Source of the DNA: Oxyruncus cristatus | Taxonomy: Eukaryota > Chordata > Aves > Passeriformes > Cotingidae | Length of the DNA: 64,000 nt | Reading direction: 5' to 3' | Assembly (NCBI GenBank): GCA_013399855.1 | Contig: VXAY01006162.1 | Span: 362,843 to 426,842 of the forward strand | The notes under the pieces: model-generated | What the model saw: the letters and a program-made list of their open reading frames with translations, nothing else | What the model was told of the DNA's origin: nothing | Databases searched by the model: none | Made by a program: the position numbers and the translations under genes | Shown here: positions 48,401 to 60,900 of the stretch, piece after piece | How the letters are laid out: every line of letters begins with the position of its first letter | Position numbering within the stretch: position 1 is the first letter of the stretch

Positions 48401-51400
48401 GGGCTGACACCATGAGAGAAAAGAAGCTGCAAATGGAGAATACACAAATGGGTGTCTCTGCTGTGAAAATGTTGTTCTGTGATGCATAGCCTATTTCTAG
48501 GACAATATATATGTATTTTGTGCTCTGCTGAAGAGTGAACTTTCCTCCATGAATCTTTCAAAACAAATACAAGCCCATTAGAGCAGGACCTTGCTGAGAT
48601 TGAGCCCGTGTCTTCATTCTTTCTTTCCATACCTCCTGCTCATGCCACCTCCGTTTCCTTGGTAAAACATGGGCTGTTGAGAAAGTGCATGTGCTTTACT
48701 CATTGTTTTTAAAAGCAATTCTTAGCACTCCAGTGTCAGCGTTGCAACACTGGCTGAAGCAGCACAGTTTTGCCAGCAATTAATGGAGTATTGGGGTTTT
48801 TTTTAACAGCCTTTTTAGGCTGATTTTTTTCAAGAGCATTACACTTTGTTAGAGAGAGTTTCTGCCCTCGGAGCTGCCTTTGTGGATGCAGAGTTCAGTC
48901 CCTTTGAAATATTGTCCGTAGTATAAAATATTTTAAAAATACTGAGAAATGTGCTGGAGGAGCTGTCAGCAGAAGATCTCCTAAATGCACCTCTTTGAAC
49001 ATTTGTAACAGAGGCTCTCAAATGACCGTATTGATGTCACAAAACATCCGTTCTTCCCGAGCCGCTCTGTGGAACGGGGATCTGAAGCTAATTGACTGAA
49101 TATATGTCACTTTAATGAATTAATTTGCTTTCTTGAACTCGATCTACTGTATAGCCAGTAGGGAGCTATCAGGCTACACAGAGGTTTCGGTTTTTTCTCG
49201 TGGCTCTCAGCGTGTCAGATATCCCAGTGCAAAACTTAGGACCCAAAGACTTTCGTGTGCGTTAGCGATGCTCCCCGAAGGCTGGAAACCAATGAAAGCA
49301 CATTTGTAATCCAGCTGTAAAGCTTCTTCATCTGTGCAAGATGCAACGCGGAGAATACCAATCTTACCTGGGTCTCAGGATTGCTCTGTGAAGGTTTCAG
49401 AGGTGTTTCGTGAGGAGTCAAGGAGACGTTGGGCTGTACAAATAGGATACCTGCAGCTCTGTTGTGCTGTGGTTGCTTTTCTACTTTGTATATAATTGCT
49501 CTGTGTATTCTGAGGATTTGACAGATGGCATTTGTGGTAGTATCTGTCAGAGCCACAGTAAGTCATTTGGGGGTTGGTGAGGATCTTTGCAATGATGTAA
49601 TGTAGTCTTTGGGCTTTTTCCAGGAGCCATTACCTTTAACTGACCTTCTGCCGTGGGCTTTTATGACTCTTTTTAGCTACTGGCAGGAGCTCGTTGCTCT
49701 GGCACCTCGTCAGGGCTTGGCAGCTCTGCTGACCCCCACCAGTATAAACTGGTAAAACAGGAGAATACAACACTATTTTTTGTTGTTGTTCCTGTAAGAT
49801 TTCAACACAGGGGTTGTTCCTCCAGTAGGTCCTGTGCCATTCTCTGGGTCATGGTCTGCTGTCCAACCTGTCGCTTTGGTCAGTCTTCCCAGGGCCAAAA
49901 CACCTGAACCTCATAAAAAAACTGGGGAAGAAGGGGGATGTGTCTGATATCTCTATTCTGTAGCCTTGCGTATCTTTGAAGAAACACGGGAAAGGAAGAA
50001 AAAATATGGGAAGGAAAGGTACTGCTTTCATCTCATCTCATCTTGTCTCATCTCTAATTCCTTTGAGGAGGTAGGAGTACTTAGGTACTGAGTGTAATTT
50101 GAAGTCTTTATTAACACCTCTCAACTCCCAGCTATTTAGTTGGTGTCTCTGTGGTTTGTGTGGCAAAGAGCAGCAATTTCTGTATGATTCCTGTATCCCC
50201 AAACTGAAAATGGAGAGGGGGGAGGAGGAGGATGGATGGGCTTGTGAGTCTGGGCTTCAGTAGGTTTCCTGCTTGATCTGGGGCCAGTTACTTTATTTTT
50301 CTGCCCCTGACTAGGAGGGATAACTGTGCTTTCTTCCCACCCACTTCCCTCTCATTCTAATAATAAAATGGAAACGAAGATGTGGAAAAACTGGGACACG
50401 GTGATAGGGCTGCCCAGCTCAGAGAAGATGCATGAACACTACTTCAACTGGGTTTGAAGCATTTTGCTTGCAACTTATGTTTTATACATGCAATATTTGG
50501 TGTTTAAACATGTCTTCCTTGAGGGACAGGATTAAGTCTGATTCTCCACCTACGTAAATTTAACTGCTTTCTAGGAAGGCAGTGGAATTATGCCAATATG
50601 AAGCCAATATAAGAGAAGGGAATGTAGATCTGTCCCTTCAATTGGACCTTTTCCTGCTGGTCCTTCTTTTCTGAGCCAAGACTCATCTCAGGAAATAAAT
50701 CAAACTATCAAACTGAAAAACTGGTCCTGCTTCCAAACATTACTTGGTGCTTATCTTCATTTTAGATTTCTGTTTACTGGTATTTATTATGTCGCAGACT
50801 TACGGTTCAGCATCCAAATTCCTACCAACAGATGGCAAGGCAGGATGCACAGGAGTAGTAAAATAAACAGGATAAATGCACAACTGCCCATATGTCTGAG
50901 AGGCTGATACACACTTATGACTTGAGAACAAAAGGATGTTTTCAGTAGACAGCTCCAGTGCTGTGCAGGGCTTCGTGCTATTTTCTGCCTTGTTCTAAAG
51001 CCTCCCACTTTTTCAGCATATTTTGATGAGTTAAATCACAATATATTTTGTCCCCTCTCTCCTACTCCCAGATAGCCGTTTCCTTTAGTTATTTGTCTTC
51101 ACTCCCAAAGTACATCAGTTCATTTTATCTTCAACATTTTAGCATGGAAGGTGGCTCTTTCCTGGCCTTCAGCTCGTATTTTTTTTTTCAAAGTGGTTGT
51201 TTTGACTCTTTGGAGGGGCACACAGAGGTGCTGGGGACCACAGCAACAGTCCAGGCTTCCTCTAGATTGAGATTTATCATAATATTAATGACAAGTGGCC
51301 TCTCTGCTATCTCAAAATAGTAAGCCTCTGGGCAAGTTGCCTGCAGGATGGATAGCCCAGCCTAGACAGACTTTATCTAGATTTCCCTTCGAATCTGGGG

Positions 51401-54400
51401 GCATTTTTGCCAGTTGTTGCATGCTGTGAGTCAAATGCAGTGAAAGTGTTGAAGCAGTTCTTGATTTAGCCTGGCAGATAGTCCAGCCCCTCTTTCTCCT
51501 CCTTCCCGTGGCATCCTGTCGTCTTAACATCTTTGTTCTCTTTCTCTTTCCGCCTCCCCTTGCTGAAATGTTGTAACTTTCCTCCTGCTAAAAAGATACC
51601 TCAGAAATTAACCTTTCAATGGCAGTGCAATAATCTTTCTTTAGAAAACCGGTAAGTATTGCCCGAGGTAGAAATATAAGATTTTTAATTTATCTTCTTT
51701 ACTCTTGAGCATCTTGAGCATCTTCACTCTGTGGCATCCTGTCGAGGAAAAATGTATAATAATATACTTCGTCCAAAGGTGTGAGTTTGGGGTTTTTTTT
51801 CTTACTATCTGTTTGACTTGTTTCCCAGGATTTATCCAGCCTTCTGCTCGCTTTACAAATAGCCCTGCAAGTTCTTCCTCAATGGAATTGAGTCATTTCT
51901 TGTGAAATCTTATATGTGAAGGAATGATACATTATAAACATGCTGTCACGATACCGAGAGACGGATGAAGGGAGAGCACGTTATGGAATTACAGTATTTC
52001 CTGTGCCGGTTGCCAAGCCCCGATACAAATTAACCTCTTTTATTGTTCTTTTTCAAGCATTCCGCCTTTTAATTGCTGTTTTGGAATTGTGCCACTTAGT
52101 TCTGCCCTTTGAATGTTTCTCACTTAGCCAGTCCCGTTAGCTTGATAATGCCAAATGTTTCAGAGATATTCAGCATCCCCTGTTGGAGTGGGAGAGGGAC
52201 CCAGTTCAGGGAGGAATTACCACCCTTGTTGAGCTGCCAGGGGTTTTTTTTTCAGATTAAGTTAATAACCGTTTTTAAGTCATTGCCAGTTCTCCGCCGG
52301 GGGTTTCAGATCAGTTTTCTCCCATTTATACTTTTTAAATAATGCAATTTCGTGTAGAATATGGATGACCAAATATTTTCTCCTGTCCAAATATACAGCA
52401 TTCAATAACGTTGGGATTGTTATTGTCTTCCTTGCATCCCAGAGGCACAGTTTATCTATTGCTGCTGCAAGGCATTAAAAAGGAACCGTGACATGTTGCA
52501 ATTATGACTTGAAATAGGACCTCACCCAGAGGAACATTGCCTAAATGTAATCAAATCTAAAATATAAGTTATTTCTTATACCTATCTGAGAGCTGCGTGT
52601 ACCTATCTCATGGCTCACCCACTATCAGTGACAGCAAGACAGTGGGTGATTTTGTTATAAGGATTGCCACGCTCTTGGGGTTTTTTAAAGTTCAGCCCCC
52701 AGCATTCAGCTGCCTGCAAGCAAATGAAATAACAGACTCTCAACCTTGTGACTATTTAGGCTGAGCTTTCAAAGGTATCCAGATATGAAAGTCAGCGATA
52801 CTCCTTCGTGTATGACTCACTAATGGCAACAGTGGGCTTTAATCATCTTTGTCCAGTGGATGTTCTAAATTCAAGTGCACCATAGCAGTGGTCCTTTACA
52901 TACTTGCATATATTTTAATCCAAAATTAGCTACGCTCGGTTTCTTTGTGTGTTAGTCTGGTTTTAGCCAGCTGATAAAACAGCAAGTTGCATTGTGCCGC
53001 AGCACATTTTTATCCACGGGGATCGTGAACAGGGTTGCAGCCCTCGAATTCACTGAACGGAGCCCTGTGACTTGAGCCAGTGAAGTCAATAGCCCAAAAT
53101 GGATGTTAATCTCCCTCTGCTGAGCGCGGGAAGGTGATTTTTGGGCAACTGTGAACTACCAAAACTTCAGGAGCTTGATTGCCAGTGCAAAGAGAGAGCC
53201 CCAGTCTCTGCTGCCTCCCAGATTTAACACCTCCCAGTCCCGCTCTGCCACCTGACATCCACCCGAGTGACAGCAGTTTATTCTGTACAATTAGAGCTCA
53301 GGAACGTTATTAATGATTTCAGCTGGGTTTTATTAGGGGAACTGTCGGGAAATGTCAGTATCAAACAGAGCTCTCCTAGACATGATAAAATATCAATTAA
53401 TAAATCTGGGAGCTCAGTAACAGTTTGGAAATGGTTTCTTAAACCTGAGTTGCTAGCCCCGAGCAGTTGGGTCTGTATCCTCCCCCTCCTGCTGTCCAGC
53501 AGCAGGATGTCAGTTATTTCCCTTACAGCAGTTTTGGGTTCACCGGTGTGCTCATTGCAGACAGACCAACCTCTTCCAGACGGACCAGTAGGACACAAAG
53601 GGCTCAAGTCCAAAAGCCCCTCTACATTTATGCGCGAGCTGAACCCAAGCCAACGAACGTAGCAAGAGGCTGAGTTTCTTGGCTCAAGCTTGGAGCTGCT
53701 TGGATGTGCCCACCCTATGTTTGGATCAGAGCTGGTCCACGTCCCCCCAGCTCTGCCCACTGTGAAAACACGTTTTTGTCTGTCAGCAAAAGCTTCTCCA
53801 CGACAACGAGTCATCTTTCCAAAGGCTGTGGCTTATGACCTCTACCCAAGCTTGCGTTGCATCGAGAGTCAACCGAATTTCACTTTTTAAGTTACTTAGG
53901 TGCTTCCAAAAATATTTACCGAAAACTATGCCACTGTCTGCTAAATTTTGAGATTAAACGTCCTGTGGTTCTCCTCAGCAGAGACTGAACGTTCGCTCCA
54001 GAGGGTGGGAAGCGTTTCTCCTTCGCTCTGCACGTTTTGCTGTGCTCTTGTCCTTGCCTTTAGCGCTGACAAATGCAGACGGTCCCGAGGTGCTTTGGGA
54101 TCCTTAAAGATGCAAGACCTGAAATAAAGCATGTAGTATTTAGGAATGATGCTGGGGCTGCACCACAGCACCACTGCGCATTATAGCCGCTCCAACAATT
54201 CATTTGCAGTGTCCCGCTATGGTGGTGCTTATTAAAATAGAATCCTCTTCATGGTTTGGTAGCAAATTAAGAGGGGAAAAACATAGCTTCCATCCTCTTC
54301 CATCCCATGTCTTTTTAAGAGATTTACCCCCATAACTTGCTTTCTAGGGATATTTCCCTTGTTTTCTCTTGTACTCCAGGTCTGATTTTTAATGACTTAG

Positions 54401-54456
54401 TTTCTCTTGGTAGCCAATTCCCAGTGACCTTTTCCCTCACTTTATTTTAATTTCTG
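45471..54456 (+). other. CACNG4: CACNG4 intron 1, middle part
   Basis: AT-rich unique sequence. It holds a short TCTCA repeat at about 50029-50055 and unusually long stop-free blocks at 46996-47440 (both strands), 47608-48279 (minus) and 53267-53814 (both strands), none resembling a known protein. No CACNG4 exon 2 was found; its expected product (KGHCF..NHFPEDNDYD) is not visible in any frame. No transposon was recognised. Confidence 0.7.
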
Positions 54457-54465
54457 TATATAAAG
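54457..54465 (+). promoter_or_regulatory. TATA box (TATATAAAG) within CACNG4 intron 1
   Basis: A strong TATA motif followed 27-35 nt later by a purine-start region near 54487-54492. It could be an internal promoter for an alternative CACNG4 first exon, or for a separate small transcript on the same strand. Confidence 0.3.
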
Positions 54466-54592
54466 GGCAACGAGAGCTGGAGACAGTCTTTGGGCACAGC
54501 AGCAAAACCCCTTAGAGAGAGAAAAACAGGCCAGAAATTTTCCACCTGAATTCTAAGCCTTACCCTGGGCTTTGGCCACACGAAGAGCCAAC

Positions 54593-54826
54593 ATGCTCAG
54601 CTCTGCAGGATCGGAGGAGCTGGACCAAGGGCAAGTGGTTCAGGACCAGGGCCAGACCCGGGCAACCAGGACCTCGCCGTCAGCATTCCAGGCTCCAGTG
54701 CTGGATGCAGCTACTCCCACAGGTTATCCCATTTTCTGGCATGACTGCTGTGCCCCAGGGAGGGCTGAGCAAGTGCTTGCAGCTGGCCAGAATATGGGTA
54801 CACAGCTCCTAACGCTGATTTTATAG
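54593..54826 (+). CDS. Candidate small ORF (77 residues) downstream of an intronic TATA box, unrecognised
   Basis: The first ATG after the expected start site (about 54490) has A at -3. It opens 77 codons to a TAG at 54824-54826, and an ATTAAA follows at 54897-54902. The product is polar and Gln/Ser/Thr-rich at its N-terminus (MLSSAGSEELDQGQVVQDQG) with a CC pair and a short hydrophobic C-terminus. I recognise no family. A donor-like gtaagc at 54886 would instead allow an alternative first exon of CACNG4. Chance is a serious alternative. Confidence 0.2.
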   Translation: MLSSAGSEELDQGQVVQDQGQTRATRTSPSAFQAPVLDAATPTGYPIFWHDCCAPGRAEQVLAAGQNMGTQLLTLIL

Positions 54827-54902
54827 CATTAATGTGCACCTGGTGCGGTGGCCAACTGGCACCGTGCTCAGCCTAAAACGTCTGTGTAAGCCCTGTATTA
54901 AA

Positions 54903-57900
54903 AGAGGCATAAGAATTAGCGTGTATCAAACATGTCATTAGACACGTGCCTGGTAGACATAATGTAGGATAATGAATATGATCACAAGAATAAATTAATA
55001 ACTGAAAATATTTTTTATACGTGGGCACACTTAAAACAGGGCAAGAACTAAGTGACACTTGTGTCACCAGTTTATAATTAAAATGCAGTGCTTGAATGAA
55101 AATGTAAGCTTCAATTAGCCAGCACGACCCTGCTTCCGGCTTTACTTCCCACTGAAAAGCAACGATAACAAGCTCACATTTATTATCAGAGTTTTTCCTG
55201 GAGCTGTGCACTGAAACATGCTCACATCTGAGCCCTTTCACTGAAGACATTTTTTCGCTTCAGCAGTTTGGCATGCCATACAAAGGCTCTCTGATTTTTA
55301 GTGATGTTCACCTCCTCTTACATAAAAATGTTTTCTGTGCATATTATTTGGTTTTAGTTAAAGTCCAGGTGCACGGGTTACTGAAGAACCAAAGGGATGG
55401 CTCATCACAGAGCACAATGGGTAATTATTGCTGAGCTTCACTGTGTTGCACAGACAAATCCTTTCTTGGAGCTCAGCATTGTGGCTGTGAGAGAGAGAAA
55501 ATACCTACGATCCAGCCCAAAGTCCTCCAAGGGTAAGAACAGATCCCCTGGTAGATGCTTTGCCCATTTCATGTTTTAACCATCTCAAGGGACAGAGCTC
55601 CACAATTTTGTTTAGAGACACTATTTTGCATTTTAATTTCACCAGTGGGAAGTTATTACATATATAAATTATGAGGTCTCATGTGTTCCCATTTTCATCC
55701 CAAGAGGATGTTAGTCTTCTGTAAAACGCTTAAATAACTCTCTGGGCTTGTCCCCTCCACCCCTGCCCATTTAAGCCAAGATTTATCTTGATTTTTCCAT
55801 GATCCGAATTTTGGTGCTGCTCTGCCTGAGGATTGAGGTTGATTTCTGGAAGATTGGGCAGGTCCTTGGGCAGAAAGAAAACCCAGGTGCCTTGAAAGAG
55901 CAGTTCTGGAGATGTCAGTGAAGGGAGGGCACATGCAGCCCTTATGGGGCGTTTTTGGACCTCTTCAAACTGATCCATGTGCAGAGAGGGGTACAGGAGT
56001 CTGAGTCCCAGATAACAAGGATAGGGAATGGCCATCTCGGACAGGAGAGCTGGTGAAAGGCAAAAGAAACCCTGACAGCCCAAAAATGTCAAGATGGAGC
56101 AGCTGAGCCTCAGAAAGTGAATTTAAGGAGCATGTCCCCTCTGACGGAGATGGGACCGAATGTCCACACGAATATCTTTTGCAATGCCCCCTCCACGATT
56201 TTAAGCCGTTTCTACGGGCAGAATTCTTGTGCTGTAGGAGTGGATGTCAAGCCAGGGTATCTCAACTCAGAATAGATGTGTGCTCTTAGCTTTGGGTCAG
56301 GCAGTGACGTGTGGTGGCGTTAGAGCCTCCAGGAGCTCTTCGAGTTGTAAAAACTACAAACCTCCTGGTTTTTCACTGGTGTTATTCACATGGGACAGAG
56401 TGACCTCTCCAGAAAGCCCTTCCAACAGCAGCCGCAATCTCTCTCAATAGCGTTTAATAACTACCCATGGAGAAAATTACACTCTATTTAAAAGGCCAGA
56501 AAAATCATCTTCGCTTTAACTCTGCTGACTTCGGTAGAATCACACCAAAAATGAGTTTTGTCTGATATCCTTTCCCATACTAACGCTCAGTAGCTGGGCA
56601 TAAAAAGCCTTTCCAAGGCAGATTAAACAAGTCCAAATGGTGAAATATTCGTTTAATTTTCTTTCACACACGTTATTTTAGGTGTAGCTTGGAACTCTGC
56701 CCTTACGAGAGGCATCCCTTTAAATATTTATACAGCATCAATATGTAGCCACCTTCATACGTTTTTAATGATATGTTCCTTTCTAAATTAACCATTAGGC
56801 AACCCTGTTCTGTAGCATTCTGGATTTTGCACTACATTTACACTGCCCTTCAGTTTTTTGGTTTTTTTATTATTTTTTTTTTATTTCACCCTGGAACAAT
56901 GAAGATGTCAAGGCAAGGCCCAGAGGCACCGTGGAAATGGAATTCTTGGAGCACCACCGCTGTTGCCATGTGGACACGCACTCAATAGCACACTGTGCTG
57001 CTCTGCAAGCCAAGGGGATTAAATCCCAGCCCCGCTGCTGGGCCATGTCAGTTCATCACCAGGACAATGGCGGCTCTTGGTTCCTGTGATTGTAATTCCC
57101 AGGATCGGGGGGAAAAAATATTGAGGCAAAGGCAAACACAAGCAAAGGAGGGACAGGAAGAGACGTCTCCGTTCTGAGGTTCTCCCTGCTAACCACGGTT
57201 GTGTGTGGCAGGTTTCTGGATTTTCTAGAGGCTTTCCCCCTTTCTTCTTCTCACTTTTTGTTAGTAAGATGCTGCGGGATGCCAAGGTGAACAGGACAAA
57301 GCCCAACTCTGTCAACTGAGTCAAAAATCTTTACTATTTGCTCAGCCCTGATTCAGCCTGAAAACCCACAGATGAGTAAAAGTGTTGTTACAAGCCATGG
57401 GTTTTTATAACTCTGGGATTTATGAGTCCCATTTAATTATACCACCTTATCATAGCAAAAGGGTTTCTGCAGAAGCTGCTGGTGGCTTGTTTCCATTCTG
57501 GTTTCCCTCTCTCCTAAGGGGGCCATAGGAGATGGATGGACCGTGAGATTTGGCTGCGTAACCAAAACCTTAGCAAAGCCTCAGCAGGTAAGACAGACTT
57601 CACCCACATCCCAGGTTTGATAGGGAGATTACTCCCCTCCCAAAAAGGAGGGACATCAGAGCTTGTCCTATACCCTGTAACACTGAAAGTGAGAGAAAAA
57701 CATTCCCACCAAATATTCTTGGCAAAGAAGACTTTCACCCCTTAGAGCTGAAATCCAACCTCTCCTTCTCTGAAGGGGCTTTACCCTGTGCTTGTTTTGT
57801 AAGTAAGAGCTTCAGTCAAGTCAGCAGAGATTTTGTCTGGGGATAACGGGCTCAAGGAAATACTGAAATGCAATTTCCCTGAGTTGCAGTGTGCTGAAGA

Positions 57901-60900
57901 CAGAGATTGAGTCACCAGCAATGCCCTTCCAGCGCCGGAGACGGTTCCCGCTGTACGGAATCAGCCCCAGTAAGGATGTCACAGTCTCTTACGCTGGCAG
58001 ATAAGGTACTCTGTAAAAAGCACAGGGGTTTTTTTTCTGTCTTCCCTCCAATGAACCAAATCTGGTAGGATTTGTCTCCAGCAGCGACTTGGTTTCTGGG
58101 TTTTTTAAATGTACTGGTAAAGGGACATTGTCTGCTCCCAACAAAAGCCGCCTGGGCTTGGCATTCCTGACGGGTGCCTCGGGAAAACGAGCCAGGCAGC
58201 AGCTGAAACCCAACAAACTGCTCTCTTCTACCATGGGAAAGGCAAGGTATGGCCAAGCTTAACTTGTGCTGTTATTCAAGGTTTTTCTTTGTGTTGCAAA
58301 GGCAATTTTTTTTTTCGGTGTTTGCTGCAAATATGTTTAAATTCTCTCTGTTTTGGAGGCAAGTAGTCAATGCATCTGAAGTGCATACTTGACATATGCT
58401 TCTTTTCACATGCTGTCCTCCATTCATTTCATGCAGCAGATGCTCAGTTTACCACTTTAAATGTATTCTTATTTACTAGAAATTATTTCACAAAATAGCT
58501 GTTTGGAACTAAACATTCCCAGCCCTTCTTTTGGGTGCAGGGAGCTCCTTTTTGCAGCTGTCCTGGGTGGCTGCATGCAGATGTTGACAGGTTAATTTGC
58601 ATTTGAAGAGCTGGATGCAGTGAGCTAAGCAAGGGTTTTTCTTCCCTGCCTCTGAAGGCAGTCACTTCAACACCCCTTGCCAAAATTAGCCCCTTTGCTA
58701 CTCTTCTTAATTAACTAGAGCAACATCCAAGCTGAGTTTGGCCCATTGTTAGCTGGCCATTTATTACAGGGTTGAATTAAACCCTTTGGCCATGTAAAAG
58801 GCCCTTATTCTGAGAATTGATTGTACAGCAGTGAAATGCCAGGACAGTGCTAATTCACAGCAAGGTGGTAGGTACAAGGAGGTTTATCTGATTTCCACTA
58901 TCCTGTTGCCAGAAACTGCAAGTCCGACCTTCCAGCGGAGGTTTCTGGTTTACCTGCCTGCTGCATACTCCTGGGGTCAGAAATGGTTTAGTAAAAAGGT
59001 AATCCTGGTATTACAAGCAATTAAGTGCAGCTTGCACTGCTCAGTCCCCCTTCCCAGAGAGGACTCTTTTTTGTTGTTGTGGGTGGTTTTTTTCCCCCTT
59101 AAAATAAGATTGTATAAAGACTTTCAGCACAAAGACCCAAATTTAAACTTCAGTCCCTCCCATTGACAAGAAAAAGGCAGAAGTCCTGATCCACAACCAT
59201 GCTGTCAGCCTCTAGAAGCTGTGGCTCCTGGTCTTTCATGTGCCTGATCCATCCACATCAGCTCAAAGCTCGGTTTAGCAAAACCTTTCATGCTGTAGCA
59301 GGGAGAAGAGCTGACATTCAAAGAGCTGTAGCCCTGTCACCACCAGGGCCTGCCCATTTTGCTTCCTCTTCACTTTCTTTTCTCCCTTTTAGAAGTTAGA
59401 GAACTGTCAAGGAAAGTGAGTATTAGAGCGCTGAGCTGAACCTGCAGAAACATGAGAAAGCATTATTAATTTCTTTTTATTTTTTCACCTTCTTTTCACC
59501 GCGATTCTCTGCTTCCCTGCCACGTCCCTGCCCTGGTCTGCTGTGGGCAGATATTCTGCTCTCACTTTCCTCCCCAGTAATCTGGATTTGAGCTCAGTTT
59601 GCTGTGCATCCCTCCGGTCAAGGCTGCCATGGGGACAAAGTCACCCATCTGAATTTATTTATTTTGATGTCGTTGGTAGGTGTTATAACAAACACTGGAC
59701 ATGTGTTGGACCCAGCCTGTGTTTTTGGAGGATTCCTGGCAAAATTCTTGCTGGTCACAGTCCAGTACAAACTCATTCATCCCCCCCCCAGTTGTGCATG
59801 AGTGTGGTACTGGCACAAAAGTGTTTGCTCCAGTCCATCATTTGCATCCTGCATTTAACTTTTCTTGTAGGTATCTTTGTGTTTTCTACATAAGAATTTA
59901 AGTGGAGGGGATTGGAGTGGAGGATGTTGCTGTTAGAAAGGCATGATTCAAGTACCCATGGAGACATGAGATCATTCCACATTGTCACCAACACAAGAAG
60001 ATTACCTTATATAAGAATAACTCAGAACAGAATTTTTGACCTTCAAGATTTCCTTATCTGTAAACATTAGAGCTGTGTAGCGATGCAGCTCTGCTTGTCA
60101 ACAACAAGAAATAAAAGAAAAAAAACCCTTAATTTAAAACCACACAGTGGCAGTGGAATAAATTCGTACATTTATCATCTCAGAGGTTCCCATTGCTCCT
60201 GCCTCTTTTCCTGCAAGATTTAAATTATTACATTTTTTTTTAATGTTATGTTTACTCTCCTAAGAATAGAACACAATTTACAGAAGCTCACATGGATGAA
60301 AAAGCATTTTCCTTTTGCACTGTTGCTCTCAGTCAACACACACAGACCTGCACCTTCCAGCTTCCCCAAACCTTGGCTCGTGTCATCGAACAAATTAATG
60401 AAGTATTTAGAAATTTATTTTTAAGTCCTTAAAAGTTGAATGTTTGTTACTTGAACTTTCACTGTAAGAAATGGATCTCAGTGTTTGGTGCAGGACCTTA
60501 CCTGGTCCAGTTAAAGGGACGGATTCTTCACAACACTTATTTATGCCCCTGGCCCTGCCAGTGCTAGAATTGGAAATATTTGCATGAGAAAAGATCCTTA
60601 AAGTGAAGAAAAGCAGGATGAGGTTCTAGGCTTAGCAGAACAGCTGGAAAGAACCTCCAAAAATGGAATTCAGTGTCTGCTGCTGTAGATCTCCCAGGCT
60701 TTAAACTTCTGAGGCAGAGGGCCATTTTTAAGCAGAGTTTTAACTTGCAGATCCATGAATTATTTCTAGTGCCTTGCTCAAAAATAGCAAGATTTGAGCC
60801 CGTGCACTGTGCTCACACCAGGCTGGAGGGTGGCCAGGAGCCCGCCCAGGCCTGGGGACACCAAACTTGCTGCACACCCCTGAACCATGTGCCCCTCCTT

